This document shows, one piece after another, positions 17,543 through 25,975 of a stretch of DNA of 64,000 bases (positions are counted from its first letter, which is position 1; each line of letters opens with the position of its first letter). Both the position numbers and the translations under genes were made by a program. The notes below the pieces were generated by a model, which saw only the letters and a program-made list of their open reading frames with translations, was not told where the DNA came from and did no database searches. Source of the DNA: Paraburkholderia franconis (lineage in GTDB: Bacteria; Pseudomonadota; Gammaproteobacteria; Burkholderiales; Burkholderiaceae); NCBI RefSeq assembly GCF_009362735.1, contig NZ_WHNP01000029.1, positions 1 through 64,000 on the forward strand. The letters run 5' to 3'.

Positions 17543-18718
17543 ATGGTGCCTCTGCCGTTTGGTCGCGACGAATACGCATCGCGCCTGGAGAAAACCCGCC
17601 AGAAAATGATGGAGCGCGGGCTCGACCTGCTGATCGTGACCGATGTTGCAAATCAGCATTACTTGACTGGTTATGATGGCTGGTCCTTTTACACGCCCCA
17701 AGTCGTTGCTGTCCCGTTGGAGGGCGAGCCGGTGTGGATCGGCCGCTCCGTTGACGCGGTCGGCGGAAGATTGACCGCGTGGATGAAGCCAGAAAACGTC
17801 GTTGGCTTTCCGGAAACATATGTGCAAACTCCCCTCCGTCATCCGATGGACTGGGTGGGCCAGCACATTGTCGAGCGTGGCTGGGGTAAGGGCAGAGTCG
17901 GCATCGAACTTGAGGCCTACTATTACTCGCCCAAGGCGCATGCGCGCCTGGTCGCCGCCATGCCTGACGCGGAGTTCATCGACGCCGATCTTCTGGTCAG
18001 TTGGCTGCGCTCAGTCAAATCTCCGGCCGAAATTGCCTACATGCGAAAAGCAGCGAAGCTGTCCGAGGCAGCGGTCCGTACCGCCTATGAGGTCATCGCT
18101 CCGGGCGTACGCGAGTGTGACGCAGCTGCGGCCATCCAGGCTACGCAATCAAATGGCCTCAAAGATGACGCAGGCGACACCACCGCACTGCCCCCTCTCC
18201 TGCTTTGCGGAGATAACGGTGCAGCACCGCACATTTTGTGGACCAATCGACGCTTCGATAAAGAGGAGACTATCAGCCTTGAAATCGCTGGCGCCTGTCA
18301 CCATTACACTGCCGGCCTCGCGCGAACGATGCAGCTTGGCAAAAAGCAGCAAAAGGTTGCTGACGTAGAGAAGGCGGTTCTCGAAGGTATGGCATCAGTC
18401 CTTGACACTGCCCGTCCTGGCGTTGAAGCGCAGGAAGTGGAATGTGCTTGGCGCGCGACCATAGCAAAGCACGGCTTCGAGAAAGTGTCTCGGATCGGCT
18501 ATTCGATTGGGATCGGGTACAGCCCGGACTGGGGTGAGCACACCATCAGCCTGCGGCAGGGTGACACGTCGGTTCTCGAGAAGGGCAACACCATCCATAC
18601 AATCCTCGGCATGTGGATGGACGGATGGGGTATCGAGATCAGCGAGACGATTCACATTACCGAAAAAGGGTGCGAGACACTCGCGAACTTCCCGCGTGAC
18701 ATTTTCGTCAAGAACTAA
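17543..18718 (+). CDS. doeA: M24 creatinase/DoeA-like hydrolase, copy 1
   Basis: This 391-residue pita-bread-fold hydrolase of the M24 family is close to ectoine hydrolase DoeA/EutD. Characteristic segments are YLTGYDGWSFYTPQVV, PVWIGRSVDAVGG, APHILW (catalytic-type His) and IGYSPDWGEHTISL. In place of the metal aspartates of aminopeptidases the protein has LEIAG and TAGLART, as in creatinase and DoeA, which act without metal. The expected reaction is ring opening of ectoine (or a similar cyclic amidine) to an N-acetyl diamino acid. ATG at 17543 has AAGGAG upstream; a longer in-frame start at 17483 is less likely. It is downstream of the MocR gene and upstream of an M20 deacetylase. Confidence 0.8.
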   Translation: MVPLPFGRDEYASRLEKTRQKMMERGLDLLIVTDVANQHYLTGYDGWSFYTPQVVAVPLEGEPVWIGRSVDAVGGRLTAWMKPENVVGFPETYVQTPLRHPMDWVGQHIVERGWGKGRVGIELEAYYYSPKAHARLVAAMPDAEFIDADLLVSWLRSVKSPAEIAYMRKAAKLSEAAVRTAYEVIAPGVRECDAAAAIQATQSNGLKDDAGDTTALPPLLLCGDNGAAPHILWTNRRFDKEETISLEIAGACHHYTAGLARTMQLGKKQQKVADVEKAVLEGMASVLDTARPGVEAQEVECAWRATIAKHGFEKVSRIGYSIGIGYSPDWGEHTISLRQGDTSVLEKGNTIHTILGMWMDGWGIEISETIHITEKGCETLANFPRDIFVKN

Positions 18719-18954
18719 TTGATCGAAATCGTATCAACCGACTCGCCTGTTTCCACGGCGAGCCGAGGCGCGCCGCGTCGCCAAAATCTGATAACCGAGG
18801 CGTATTTGGGCATCTCGAATAGGTGCGTCCAAATCACCGTTTGTTCAATGCGATGAATGACGCATCGGGCGATATTCCCGACTTCAAACTGTGCGAATCA
18901 CGTATGTTGCATCGCTAGTTTGCGCGTCGTCGAAATACTGAATGGAGTTCCAAA
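18719..18954. other. Spacer between M24 and M20 genes
   Basis: This 236-bp interval holds no gene. An inverted repeat-like stretch (CGGCGAGCCGAGGCGCGCC, about 18757-18775) lies shortly after the M24 stop, and GGAG precedes the next ATG. The spacing suggests the M20 gene may have its own promoter. Confidence 0.35.
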
Positions 18955-20178
18955 ATGTCAAGCGTAGATACGTCCAAAACATCGGCGAGCGCCGACTCGG
19001 CATCGCCTATTTCACTCCCGTGGACCAAACGACTGGTTGAGATTGATACGGTCAGCCGTAATTCCAATCTCGGCCTCATCGAAACCGTGCGTGATTATCT
19101 CAAGCAAGCCGGCATCGAATCGCTGCTCACATATCACTCCACCGGAAACTGGGCGAACCTGTTCGCCACCATCCCTGCTCACGATGGATCCACAAGCGGG
19201 GGTGTCGTCCTATCCGGTCACACTGACGTCGTACCCGTGGACGGTCAGAATTGGGACAGCGACCCGTTCAAGCCCGAGGTGCGCGACGGTCGCTTGTATG
19301 GCCGTGGCACTTGCGACATGAAGGGCTTTATTGCCACTGCATTGGCTCTGGTGCCCGAAATGCAGCGAACCAAACTTGCGAAGCCGATTCACTTTGCGTT
19401 TTCCTTTGATGAGGAAGTGACCTGTCTGGGCGCCCCCCTGCTTTTGGAGGATCTTGGACGTCGAGGTATCAAGCCCGACGGCTGCATCATCGGGGAACCT
19501 ACCAGCATGCGTCCGATCGTGGCCCACAAGGGCATCAACGCGTATCGCTGCTGCGTGCGCGGTCATGCTGCCCACTCGTCGCTCACACCGCGGGGCTTGA
19601 ACGCAATCGAGTATGCTGCACGCCTCATCTGCTACATCCGCGACATGGCGGATCGGTATCGTGCACAGGGGCCCTTCGAGCAATTCTACGACGTGCCTTT
19701 CACCACCGCACAAACCAGTACCATTGTCGGCGGTAACGCCATGAATACCGTGCCAGCGGAATGCAAGTTCGAATTCGAGTTCCGCAATCTGCCGGCGATG
19801 GATCCGAAACCGATCTTCGAGTCGATCAACGCTTACGCGCTAGAGACCCTGTTGCCCAAAATGCGAGCGGAAAATCCGGCCGCGGCGATCGAGTTCGAGC
19901 TTATCTCGGATGCACCAGGGTTCGATGCTTCCGAAGAAGCCGCAATTACCAAATTGGTCAGGGCACTGACCGGTGACAACGAGCACCGAAAGGTGGCGTA
20001 CGGAACGGAAGCGGGACAGTTCCAGCAGGCGGGTATTCCGAGCGTGGTGTGCGGACCTGGCGACATTGAGCAGGCGCACCGCGCTAACGAGTTTGTTTCG
20101 CTCGAGCAGTTGGTCGAGTGCGAGCGTTTCATCAGCCGCGTTGTGAAAAGCCTGTCGACGGAAGCGGCGGCCCAGTGA
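18955..20178 (+). CDS. M20 family deacetylase (ArgE/DapE type), copy 1
   Basis: This dinuclear zinc amidohydrolase has 407 residues. Metal and catalytic motifs are clear: SGHTDVVPVDG (His, Asp), GRGTCDMKG (bridging Asp), SFDEEVTC (catalytic Glu and metal Glu), IGEPTSM and a late His in DIEQAHRANE. The dimerisation domain lies in the middle (GHAAHSSLTPRGLNAIEYA). It resembles acetylornithine deacetylase. Its place after a DoeA-like hydrolase suggests deacetylation of the N-acetyl diamino acid released by that enzyme, the role DoeB has in other bacteria. A close paralogue is at 24594-25805. GGAG lies upstream of the ATG. Confidence 0.85.
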   Translation: MSSVDTSKTSASADSASPISLPWTKRLVEIDTVSRNSNLGLIETVRDYLKQAGIESLLTYHSTGNWANLFATIPAHDGSTSGGVVLSGHTDVVPVDGQNWDSDPFKPEVRDGRLYGRGTCDMKGFIATALALVPEMQRTKLAKPIHFAFSFDEEVTCLGAPLLLEDLGRRGIKPDGCIIGEPTSMRPIVAHKGINAYRCCVRGHAAHSSLTPRGLNAIEYAARLICYIRDMADRYRAQGPFEQFYDVPFTTAQTSTIVGGNAMNTVPAECKFEFEFRNLPAMDPKPIFESINAYALETLLPKMRAENPAAAIEFELISDAPGFDASEEAAITKLVRALTGDNEHRKVAYGTEAGQFQQAGIPSVVCGPGDIEQAHRANEFVSLEQLVECERFISRVVKSLSTEAAAQ

Positions 20179-20740
20179 TCCAGACGCAATGTTGAAGTAT
20201 CTTGGATCGCAAATTTCCTAGTAGTAACAGACTCTGGCTTTCAGACTCGCGGCGACATATCGTCGCCGCGATGCCTTTCCAAAAATAAAGCTTTGCGCTG
20301 CGATATATCACTCACCAGTTCATCGTCACTGGGATCTACTCGAACTCAAGCGATGCGGAGGTGCGATCAAGTGCCTGTATAGCCGTTTCCTCATCCATAA
20401 GAACACCACTGCGTGCAACCGCGGGTTTAGATACAGGTCAAGTCACGGCGCGGCGCGCGACCTAGGTGCCTGCCATACTGCTGCCCGGAGGTTCACAAGC
20501 GAACGGGAAGTTGCCACGTCGTGAAGAAGTGCGAAGCGCATCACAATTCGATCACGGTCCCTCTGCGCGATAGACCTTTACCATGCCGCAGCATCAACCG
20601 CGCCCGCCTCACCAGGCCACCAACCATCGTTTGGCTGCGATGTATCGATAAGCGCTTCTCGATGACCGAGTACGCCCCTGCCAACTACAGCGCGGCAGCC
20701 CGTTGCGAGTATCATTACGCGTATCAGTCAGGCGACCGCA
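20179..20740. other. 560-bp gap, possible short gene relic
   Basis: No complete gene is visible. On the minus strand around 20320-20430 there is a short stretch with coding-like codon use that ends RSGVLMDEETAIQALDRTS and a stop; it could be the tail of a lost gene. The segment 20329-20345 shares a 17-base run with the 3' end of the fumarase gene, which may be chance. Confidence 0.3.
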
Positions 20741-21559
20741 ATGTATCTCGAGAACATCAAAGCTATTTCATTCGACTTGGACGACACACTCTGGCCGTTT
20801 CTCCCGGCGGTCGAGCACGCCGAGGCAGAGCTGTATTCGTGGTTGCTGGAGCATGCGCCCAAGATCGCAACCGTGCTGCTCGGACCCGACTTCCTACGCA
20901 CATTTCGAGACGAATTTCATCAGAGTCGGCCGGACTTGAGTTCCGACTATCGCGGCTTGCGTCTGGGCTCGATTCGTCTTGCCCTATTGCGCGCCGGGGA
21001 AGACCCACAACTGGCAGAAGCAGCCTACGAAGTTTTCTATGCTGCCCGCCACAAAGTTGAGTTTTTCGAGGATGTAGTTCCCACATTGACCTGGCTAAAA
21101 GCGCGCTTTCCACTGGTCGCCGTGACAAATGGCAATGCTGACCTTCGACTTACAGGCGGTGCGGAATTCTTCCAAACGACACTGAGCGCCCAAACTTTCG
21201 GCGCGGCTAAACCGGCCCCGGCCATCTTCCTCGAAGCTGCGAGACTCGCTAACGTGCAGCCCGCCCAAATGCTTCACGTGGGGGACGATTACGAACTTGA
21301 CGTCGCAGGAGCGTTAGGCGCTGGTCTGCAGGCGGCATGGCTTGTCCGACACAGTAACTCTCAAAAGAAGACTCTCGGGCAGACGCCACCCGCCCGATGT
21401 TTTTCAGTTTCTAATCTTACAATGCTATGCGAGGCTTTGGGTGGGCCGACGATTGTCAAGGCGCAACGCACATTCAACCGTCATCAGTGCAGCTTGAAGA
21501 AGCCTACCGTCGACTGCATCTCTAACCTTTCTCGCTCAACGACTCCGATACCGCGGTAA
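20741..21559 (+). CDS. HAD-superfamily phosphatase (subfamily IA)
   Basis: The 272-residue protein has all four HAD motifs: ISFDLDDTLWPF (motif I, nucleophile and acid Asp), VAVTNGN (motif II), FGAAKPAPAIF (motif III Lys) and HVGDDYELDVAGA (motif IV), plus an alpha-helical cap between motifs I and II. It should hydrolyse a small phosphorylated metabolite; the substrate cannot be told. The last ~45 residues are low-complexity and polar (from about SNSQKKTLG onward) and exceed the usual length, so the natural stop may have been lost. Convergent with the M24 gene at 21737. Confidence 0.8.
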   Translation: MYLENIKAISFDLDDTLWPFLPAVEHAEAELYSWLLEHAPKIATVLLGPDFLRTFRDEFHQSRPDLSSDYRGLRLGSIRLALLRAGEDPQLAEAAYEVFYAARHKVEFFEDVVPTLTWLKARFPLVAVTNGNADLRLTGGAEFFQTTLSAQTFGAAKPAPAIFLEAARLANVQPAQMLHVGDDYELDVAGALGAGLQAAWLVRHSNSQKKTLGQTPPARCFSVSNLTMLCEALGGPTIVKAQRTFNRHQCSLKKPTVDCISNLSRSTTPIPR

Positions 21560-21657
21560 TTTCCTCGACGAGCGCAGCATTCCGTTGGGTCGACTGATCG
21601 AACGGTGTGAGTCATTAAGCCCTGTCACGAGTCCGATTTCATAATTTCCGTTATTCC

Positions 21658-21683
21658 GATTCCGACCGGATCTGGTCGGAATC
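21658..21683. terminator. Perfect 10-bp inverted repeat between convergent genes
   Basis: GATTCCGACC at 21658-21667 is mirrored exactly at 21674-21683 around GGATCT. It sits between the converging HAD and M24 genes, where a bidirectional terminator is expected, but no T-run follows on either strand. It could equally be an operator or a transcript-stability hairpin. Confidence 0.45.
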
Positions 21684-21736
21684 TGCATGCCGAACTCGTC
21701 CGGCATAGGAGACAGACTCATCCCCTTGATAGTCAA

Positions 21737-22945
21737 TTAATCTTTAACAAACAGCTTTCGAGGCACGTTGCTCAGACATGCAGAGCCCGTGGGAGTAATC
21801 ACAAAACTCTCTGTGATCTCCAATCCCCAGTCATCGAACCATAGCCCAGGCATGAAGTGAAACGTCATGCCTGGCTCGAGGACCGTACGGTCCCCCACAC
21901 GCAAGCTCATCGTGCGCTCGCCCCAGTCGGGGGGATAGCTCATCCCAATCGGATACCCTACCCGGCCACCTTTCTGGATACCGTGCCGCTTCATCGCAGA
22001 AAAGAATGCTTGAGCGATGTCCTCACACGTATTCCCCGGCTTCGCTACATCAAGTCCTGCCTCAATCCCTTCGACCACAGCCTTCTCCGCATCCAGGTAT
22101 TTCTGCGGCGGCTGGCCGATATATACGGTTCTTGAGACAGGACAGTGGTACCGCCGATAGACGCCCGCGATCTCGAAGAAAGTGCCGGCACCCAGCTCGA
22201 ACCTCGAGTCATCCCATGTTAAATGCGGTGTAGCCGCCTCCACACCTGTTGGAACGATCGGGACAATAGAAGGATAGTCGCCGCCGAAGCCTTCTATACC
22301 CCTGATGGCGGTTGCGTAAATCTCGGCAACCAGTTCGTTCTTCTTCAGACCTGGCTGGATCACCTCCACAACCCGATCGTACATCTTCTCGAGGATCCGG
22401 CCTCCGATGCGCATGTACTCGAGCTCGGTTTCCGACTTGACGGCTCGCTGCCAGTTGACGAGACCAGTTGCATCCACCCAGGTGTTCTTCGGCAGAAACT
22501 TTTCCAGCGTCCTAAGGGTAGCCGCCGAGAAATAGAAACTGTCCATTTCCACACCGACCGTCAGACCTTCCCAGCCGCGACGCTTAATCACTTCGCTGGA
22601 AAAGTGCTCCATCGGATGCAAGTCTCTCTGAACGTACTCTTCGGGATACCCCACCAAAGATTCATCATCCATGAAGACCGTCGCCTTGGCACCATTAAGG
22701 TCAAGGCCCCTGCCATACCATACAGGTTCGCAATCAAGGGAAACAACCACACATTGATGGTTGTAAAACGAGTATCCATCGTAGCCAGATACCCATGCCA
22801 TATTGGACGGGTCGGATACGATGAGTAACTCGATGTCTTTTGCGACCATCGCGTCGCGCACTTTCTTCAATCGATCCAGAAACTCCCCTCGGCTGAAATA
22901 CTTTCGCAGCTTCGGGAAATGGCCGGACCCTGAGGTATCACTCAT
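21737..22945 (-). CDS. M24 creatinase/DoeA-like hydrolase, copy 2
   Basis: This 402-residue second member of the DoeA/EutD-like family contains DPSNMAWVSGYDGYSFYNHQ, PVWYGRGLDLNGAK, ATPHLTWDD (catalytic-type His), FFEIAGVYRRYHCPVSRT and IGMSYPPDWGERTMSL. As in copy 1 the metal-ligand positions are changed (FEIAG, HCPVSRT). The ring-opening or amidine-hydrolase role is inferred from the family. It shares architecture but not close identity with copy 1, so the substrate may be a related solute. It is the last gene of a long minus-strand array that begins with an ABC transporter at 31119. Confidence 0.8.
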   Translation of the reverse strand: MSDTSGSGHFPKLRKYFSRGEFLDRLKKVRDAMVAKDIELLIVSDPSNMAWVSGYDGYSFYNHQCVVVSLDCEPVWYGRGLDLNGAKATVFMDDESLVGYPEEYVQRDLHPMEHFSSEVIKRRGWEGLTVGVEMDSFYFSAATLRTLEKFLPKNTWVDATGLVNWQRAVKSETELEYMRIGGRILEKMYDRVVEVIQPGLKKNELVAEIYATAIRGIEGFGGDYPSIVPIVPTGVEAATPHLTWDDSRFELGAGTFFEIAGVYRRYHCPVSRTVYIGQPPQKYLDAEKAVVEGIEAGLDVAKPGNTCEDIAQAFFSAMKRHGIQKGGRVGYPIGMSYPPDWGERTMSLRVGDRTVLEPGMTFHFMPGLWFDDWGLEITESFVITPTGSACLSNVPRKLFVKD

Positions 22946-23056
22946 CAGCCCTACTCCAAGTTAAGACAAAGCAGTCGCGACGTGCCAATTTACAAAGAAG
23001 GCATTCCGGCTGCCAGGAACGCGGTGAGCGCGTACGTCAAGTACCAAGTCAGGCTC

Positions 23057-24505
23057 TCACGATTGTATCGACGTGCGCAATCCCTCCCTTTGCCGTTTCT
23101 TTATCAAGCGAGACACGTACATCACCGACAGGAACGCGAACCAAACTGGCATGAACGCCATGGCATCGCGTGTATCCGGTTCAAGCGCAAGCAGAGCCAG
23201 AACGAATGCGAAGAATATGAGACAGCACCATGACATCAGAATGCCTGCCGGCATCTTGAAGGTCGATTTCAAATGCAAGTCTGGCCGCTTACGTCGATAC
23301 GCAAGATACGAGATCAGAATCATGCACCACGTAAATATGAACAAAATCGCTGCGATAGTCGAAATGATCGTGAAGACGGTCATCAAGTCCGGGATTGCGA
23401 GCAGGAGCGCTGTTCCAACCAGCATACAAAGTGACGAGAAAATCAACGCTGTTACTGGGACCGATGTTTTCGAAAGCCGACGGAATGCGCGGGGTGCATC
23501 ATTCTCCTCAGCAAGACCGAAAAGCATTCTACTCGTTGAAAAGACGTCGCAGTTTGCTGATGACATGGCAGACGTGGTTACCACGAAGTTGATCACGCCC
23601 GCGGCAGTCGGCAGACCGGCTAGTAAAAACAACTCCACAAACGGGCTTCGATTCGGTGCGACTTTCGCCCACGACGACACTGCAATAATGCAGGTCAACG
23701 AAAGTACGTAGAACAGTAGCACTCGCACAGGCACGGCGTTGACGGCTTTGGGAAGCGTCTTGTGCGGATTCTCAGCCTCCGCAGCCGTCGTTCCGAGAAG
23801 CTCGATCCCGGCGAACGAGAAAATCGCGATCTGAAACCCGGCGAAGAACCCCATCACACCATGCGGGAACATCGTTCCCGGCGCAACAACGTGAGTCAAG
23901 GATGCCGTGATGCCGTTAGGTGAAGCAAATCCCGTAGTGACCATCACAATCCCGGTCACTATAAGTGCCACGATGGCAACAATTTTTACCAAGGCGAACC
24001 AGAACTCCAATTCCCCGAACAGCTTTACCGCAAGGACGTTGACGAAGAAAAGCCCCGCGAGCGTGGCCATCCCCGGAATCCAGCCAGATAATTCCGGGAA
24101 CCAGAATTTAAAGTATCCGCCCACAACGATAAAGTCCGCGATCCCGGCGATAACAAGCGTCATCCAATAGGACCAGCCCACGAAGAATCCCGCCCAATCG
24201 CCCAGATAATACGACGCAAAGTCTGCAAAACTTCTGAATTCCAAATTAGACAGGAGCAGTTCACCCAGCGCTCTCATCACGAAGAAAAGAAAGAACCCAA
24301 TAATCATGTAGGTAAGCAGAATAGATGAGCCTGAAACATAGATCATCTTTCCTGCGCCCATGAACAGCCCGGTTCCGATCGCACCACCAATTGCGATGAG
24401 CTGAATATGCCGATTGGAAAGCCCTCGATGCAGGCCGGGTTTATGTCCGACACCGCTCACAAACGAACTGCTTGACGAGGCTACCGCATTTGCCTCATTC
24501 CTCAT
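23057..24505 (-). CDS. Amino-acid permease, CycA-like (APC family), copy 1
   Basis: This 482-residue inner-membrane proton symporter of the amino acid/polyamine/organocation family has about 12 hydrophobic segments. Diagnostic segments are RGLSNRHIQLIAIGGAIGTG, LFMGAGKMIYVSGSSILLTY and EFWFALVKIVAIVALIVTG, typical of CycA/GabP/ProY. ATG at 24505 is preferred over the upstream one because AAAGGAGGGGGC precedes it at the right spacing. It lies between an M20 deacetylase and an M24 hydrolase, so it likely imports the same solute or a product. A paralogue at 49082-50473 accompanies D-amino-acid genes. Confidence 0.9.
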   Translation of the reverse strand: MRNEANAVASSSSSFVSGVGHKPGLHRGLSNRHIQLIAIGGAIGTGLFMGAGKMIYVSGSSILLTYMIIGFFLFFVMRALGELLLSNLEFRSFADFASYYLGDWAGFFVGWSYWMTLVIAGIADFIVVGGYFKFWFPELSGWIPGMATLAGLFFVNVLAVKLFGELEFWFALVKIVAIVALIVTGIVMVTTGFASPNGITASLTHVVAPGTMFPHGVMGFFAGFQIAIFSFAGIELLGTTAAEAENPHKTLPKAVNAVPVRVLLFYVLSLTCIIAVSSWAKVAPNRSPFVELFLLAGLPTAAGVINFVVTTSAMSSANCDVFSTSRMLFGLAEENDAPRAFRRLSKTSVPVTALIFSSLCMLVGTALLLAIPDLMTVFTIISTIAAILFIFTWCMILISYLAYRRKRPDLHLKSTFKMPAGILMSWCCLIFFAFVLALLALEPDTRDAMAFMPVWFAFLSVMYVSRLIKKRQREGLRTSIQS

Positions 24506-24593
24506 GCCCCCTCCTTTATGTATCAATCCCCAATGTCTCGGGCTGGGTCTTTGATTTTGCTATTTTCCAGCCCTCTTCCCTATGATCTCGCTA

Positions 24594-25805
24594 TTAGGCG
24601 ACAGACATGCTGTGCATGAACTTCCTCATGAAATCCTCGCAGCGCCCCAACTGGTCGAGCGAGAGATATTCGTCCGCCCTGTGAGCCTGGTCGATGTCGC
24701 CTGGACCGCAAATGATGCTCGGAACACCTGCCTGCTGGAACTGGCCGGCCTCCGTACCGTAAGCCACCTTCCTTTTTTCCCTGTCGCCCGTCAGCGCCTG
24801 CACCAGTTGTGTCACCGCGGCCTCTTCTGCCTCGTCCAGACCGGGCGCATCCGAGATGAGTTCGAAAGCAATCGACGCGTTCGGATGTTCTGCGCGCATC
24901 TTCGGTAGCAGCACCGAGTGGGCATAGTTCTCAATTTCGGCGAAAATCGGCTTCGGATCCATCGTCGGAAGATTTCGAAACTCGAATTCGAAGTTGCACT
25001 CAGCCGGCACGATGTTCATCGCGATCCCGCCGGAAATCGTGCTAGTTTGAGCCGTCGTGAACGGTACGTCGTACAGTTCGTCGAACGGACCGTTCTTTTT
25101 AAAGCTGTCCGCCGTATCCCGGATGTGACAGATGAGACGCGCTGCGTACTCAATCGCGTTCAAACCGCGCGGCGTGAGCGACGAGTGCGCGGCGTGACCG
25201 CGCACACAGCAGCGATAAGCGTTGATGCCTTTATGGGCGACGATGGGACGCATACTGGTCGGCTCGCCAACGATACATCCGTCAGGATTGATGCCTCGCT
25301 CCATCATCTCCTGAATCATGATCGGGGCGCCCGCACATGTCACTTCCTCGTCGAAGGAGAATGCAAAATGGATCGGCTTGTTCAGCCTGGTCGCAAGCAT
25401 GTCCGGGGTAAGCGCCAGTGCCGCGCCGATAAACCCTTTCATGTCGCAGGTGCCGCGGCCGTACAACTTACCGTCCCGGATCTCCGGTACAAAGGGATCG
25501 GTTGACCAGTTTTGACCATCGACAGGGACCACGTCGGTATGTCCCGAGAGCACCACGCCGCCGTGAGCGCGGCCGTCTGCGGCGGGGATGGTAGCGAAAA
25601 GGTTCGCCCAGTTCTGGGACTTGTGATACGTGAGTGTGCAGACGATCCCGAGTTTGGTCAGGTAATCGCGAACCTCCTCAATCAACCCGAGATTCGAATT
25701 CCGACTGACGGTATCGATCGACACGAGTCGCTTGACCCAATCGAGCGAGATCGGCAGTGCGCCTGTCCCAATGTTTTGACCGGTAGAGGAAAAGGAATCT
25801 GACAT
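24594..25805 (-). CDS. M20 family deacetylase (ArgE/DapE type), copy 2
   Basis: The 403-residue protein is very similar to the one at 18955-20178 over its whole length, sharing for example VSRNSNLGLIE, GHTDVVPVDGQNW, YGRGTCDMKGF, FSFDEEVTC, GEPTSMRPIVAHKGINAYR and GHAAHSSLTPRGLNAIEYA. All zinc and catalytic residues are present, with a final His in DIDQAHRADE. The role is inferred as removal of an acyl group from a diamino-acid intermediate. It follows the LIV-type binding protein and precedes the CycA-like permease in the same direction. Retention of two close copies implies different induction or substrates. Confidence 0.87.
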   Translation of the reverse strand: MSDSFSSTGQNIGTGALPISLDWVKRLVSIDTVSRNSNLGLIEEVRDYLTKLGIVCTLTYHKSQNWANLFATIPAADGRAHGGVVLSGHTDVVPVDGQNWSTDPFVPEIRDGKLYGRGTCDMKGFIGAALALTPDMLATRLNKPIHFAFSFDEEVTCAGAPIMIQEMMERGINPDGCIVGEPTSMRPIVAHKGINAYRCCVRGHAAHSSLTPRGLNAIEYAARLICHIRDTADSFKKNGPFDELYDVPFTTAQTSTISGGIAMNIVPAECNFEFEFRNLPTMDPKPIFAEIENYAHSVLLPKMRAEHPNASIAFELISDAPGLDEAEEAAVTQLVQALTGDREKRKVAYGTEAGQFQQAGVPSIICGPGDIDQAHRADEYLSLDQLGRCEDFMRKFMHSMSVA

Positions 25806-25947
25806 TGCTAATCTCTTTCGTTAAAAGTGTGTTACCTGCACAACTCGTTTGGCAAGCCGAAGCCCTGCCCTTCAACCCTCAGGGCTCGTTCATGAAAGTG
25901 TCGGTGTGCAGGAATAGCTGAAACGCAGTGCTCGAAGAAGTGAGCAC

Positions 25948-25967
25948 CACCGGCGCTACGGCCGGTG
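25948..25967 (-). repeat. 7-bp hairpin after LIV binding protein gene
   Basis: CACCGGC (25948-25954) pairs with GCCGGTG (25961-25967) around a 6-base loop, just after the stop of the minus-strand binding protein gene. No T-run follows in that direction, so it may be an mRNA-end stabiliser or weak attenuator within the long array. Confidence 0.4.
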
Positions 25968-25975
25968 CGCCTCTC

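Noticed and set aside
20329..20345. 17-base run shared with the 3' end of the fumarase gene
   Set aside because: It is isolated, with no flanking similarity to fumarase, and one such match by chance in 64 kb is plausible.
20521..21060. Plus-strand frame overlapping the HAD phosphatase
   Set aside because: It overlaps the HAD motifs in a different phase and is unusually rich in Arg, Ser and His.
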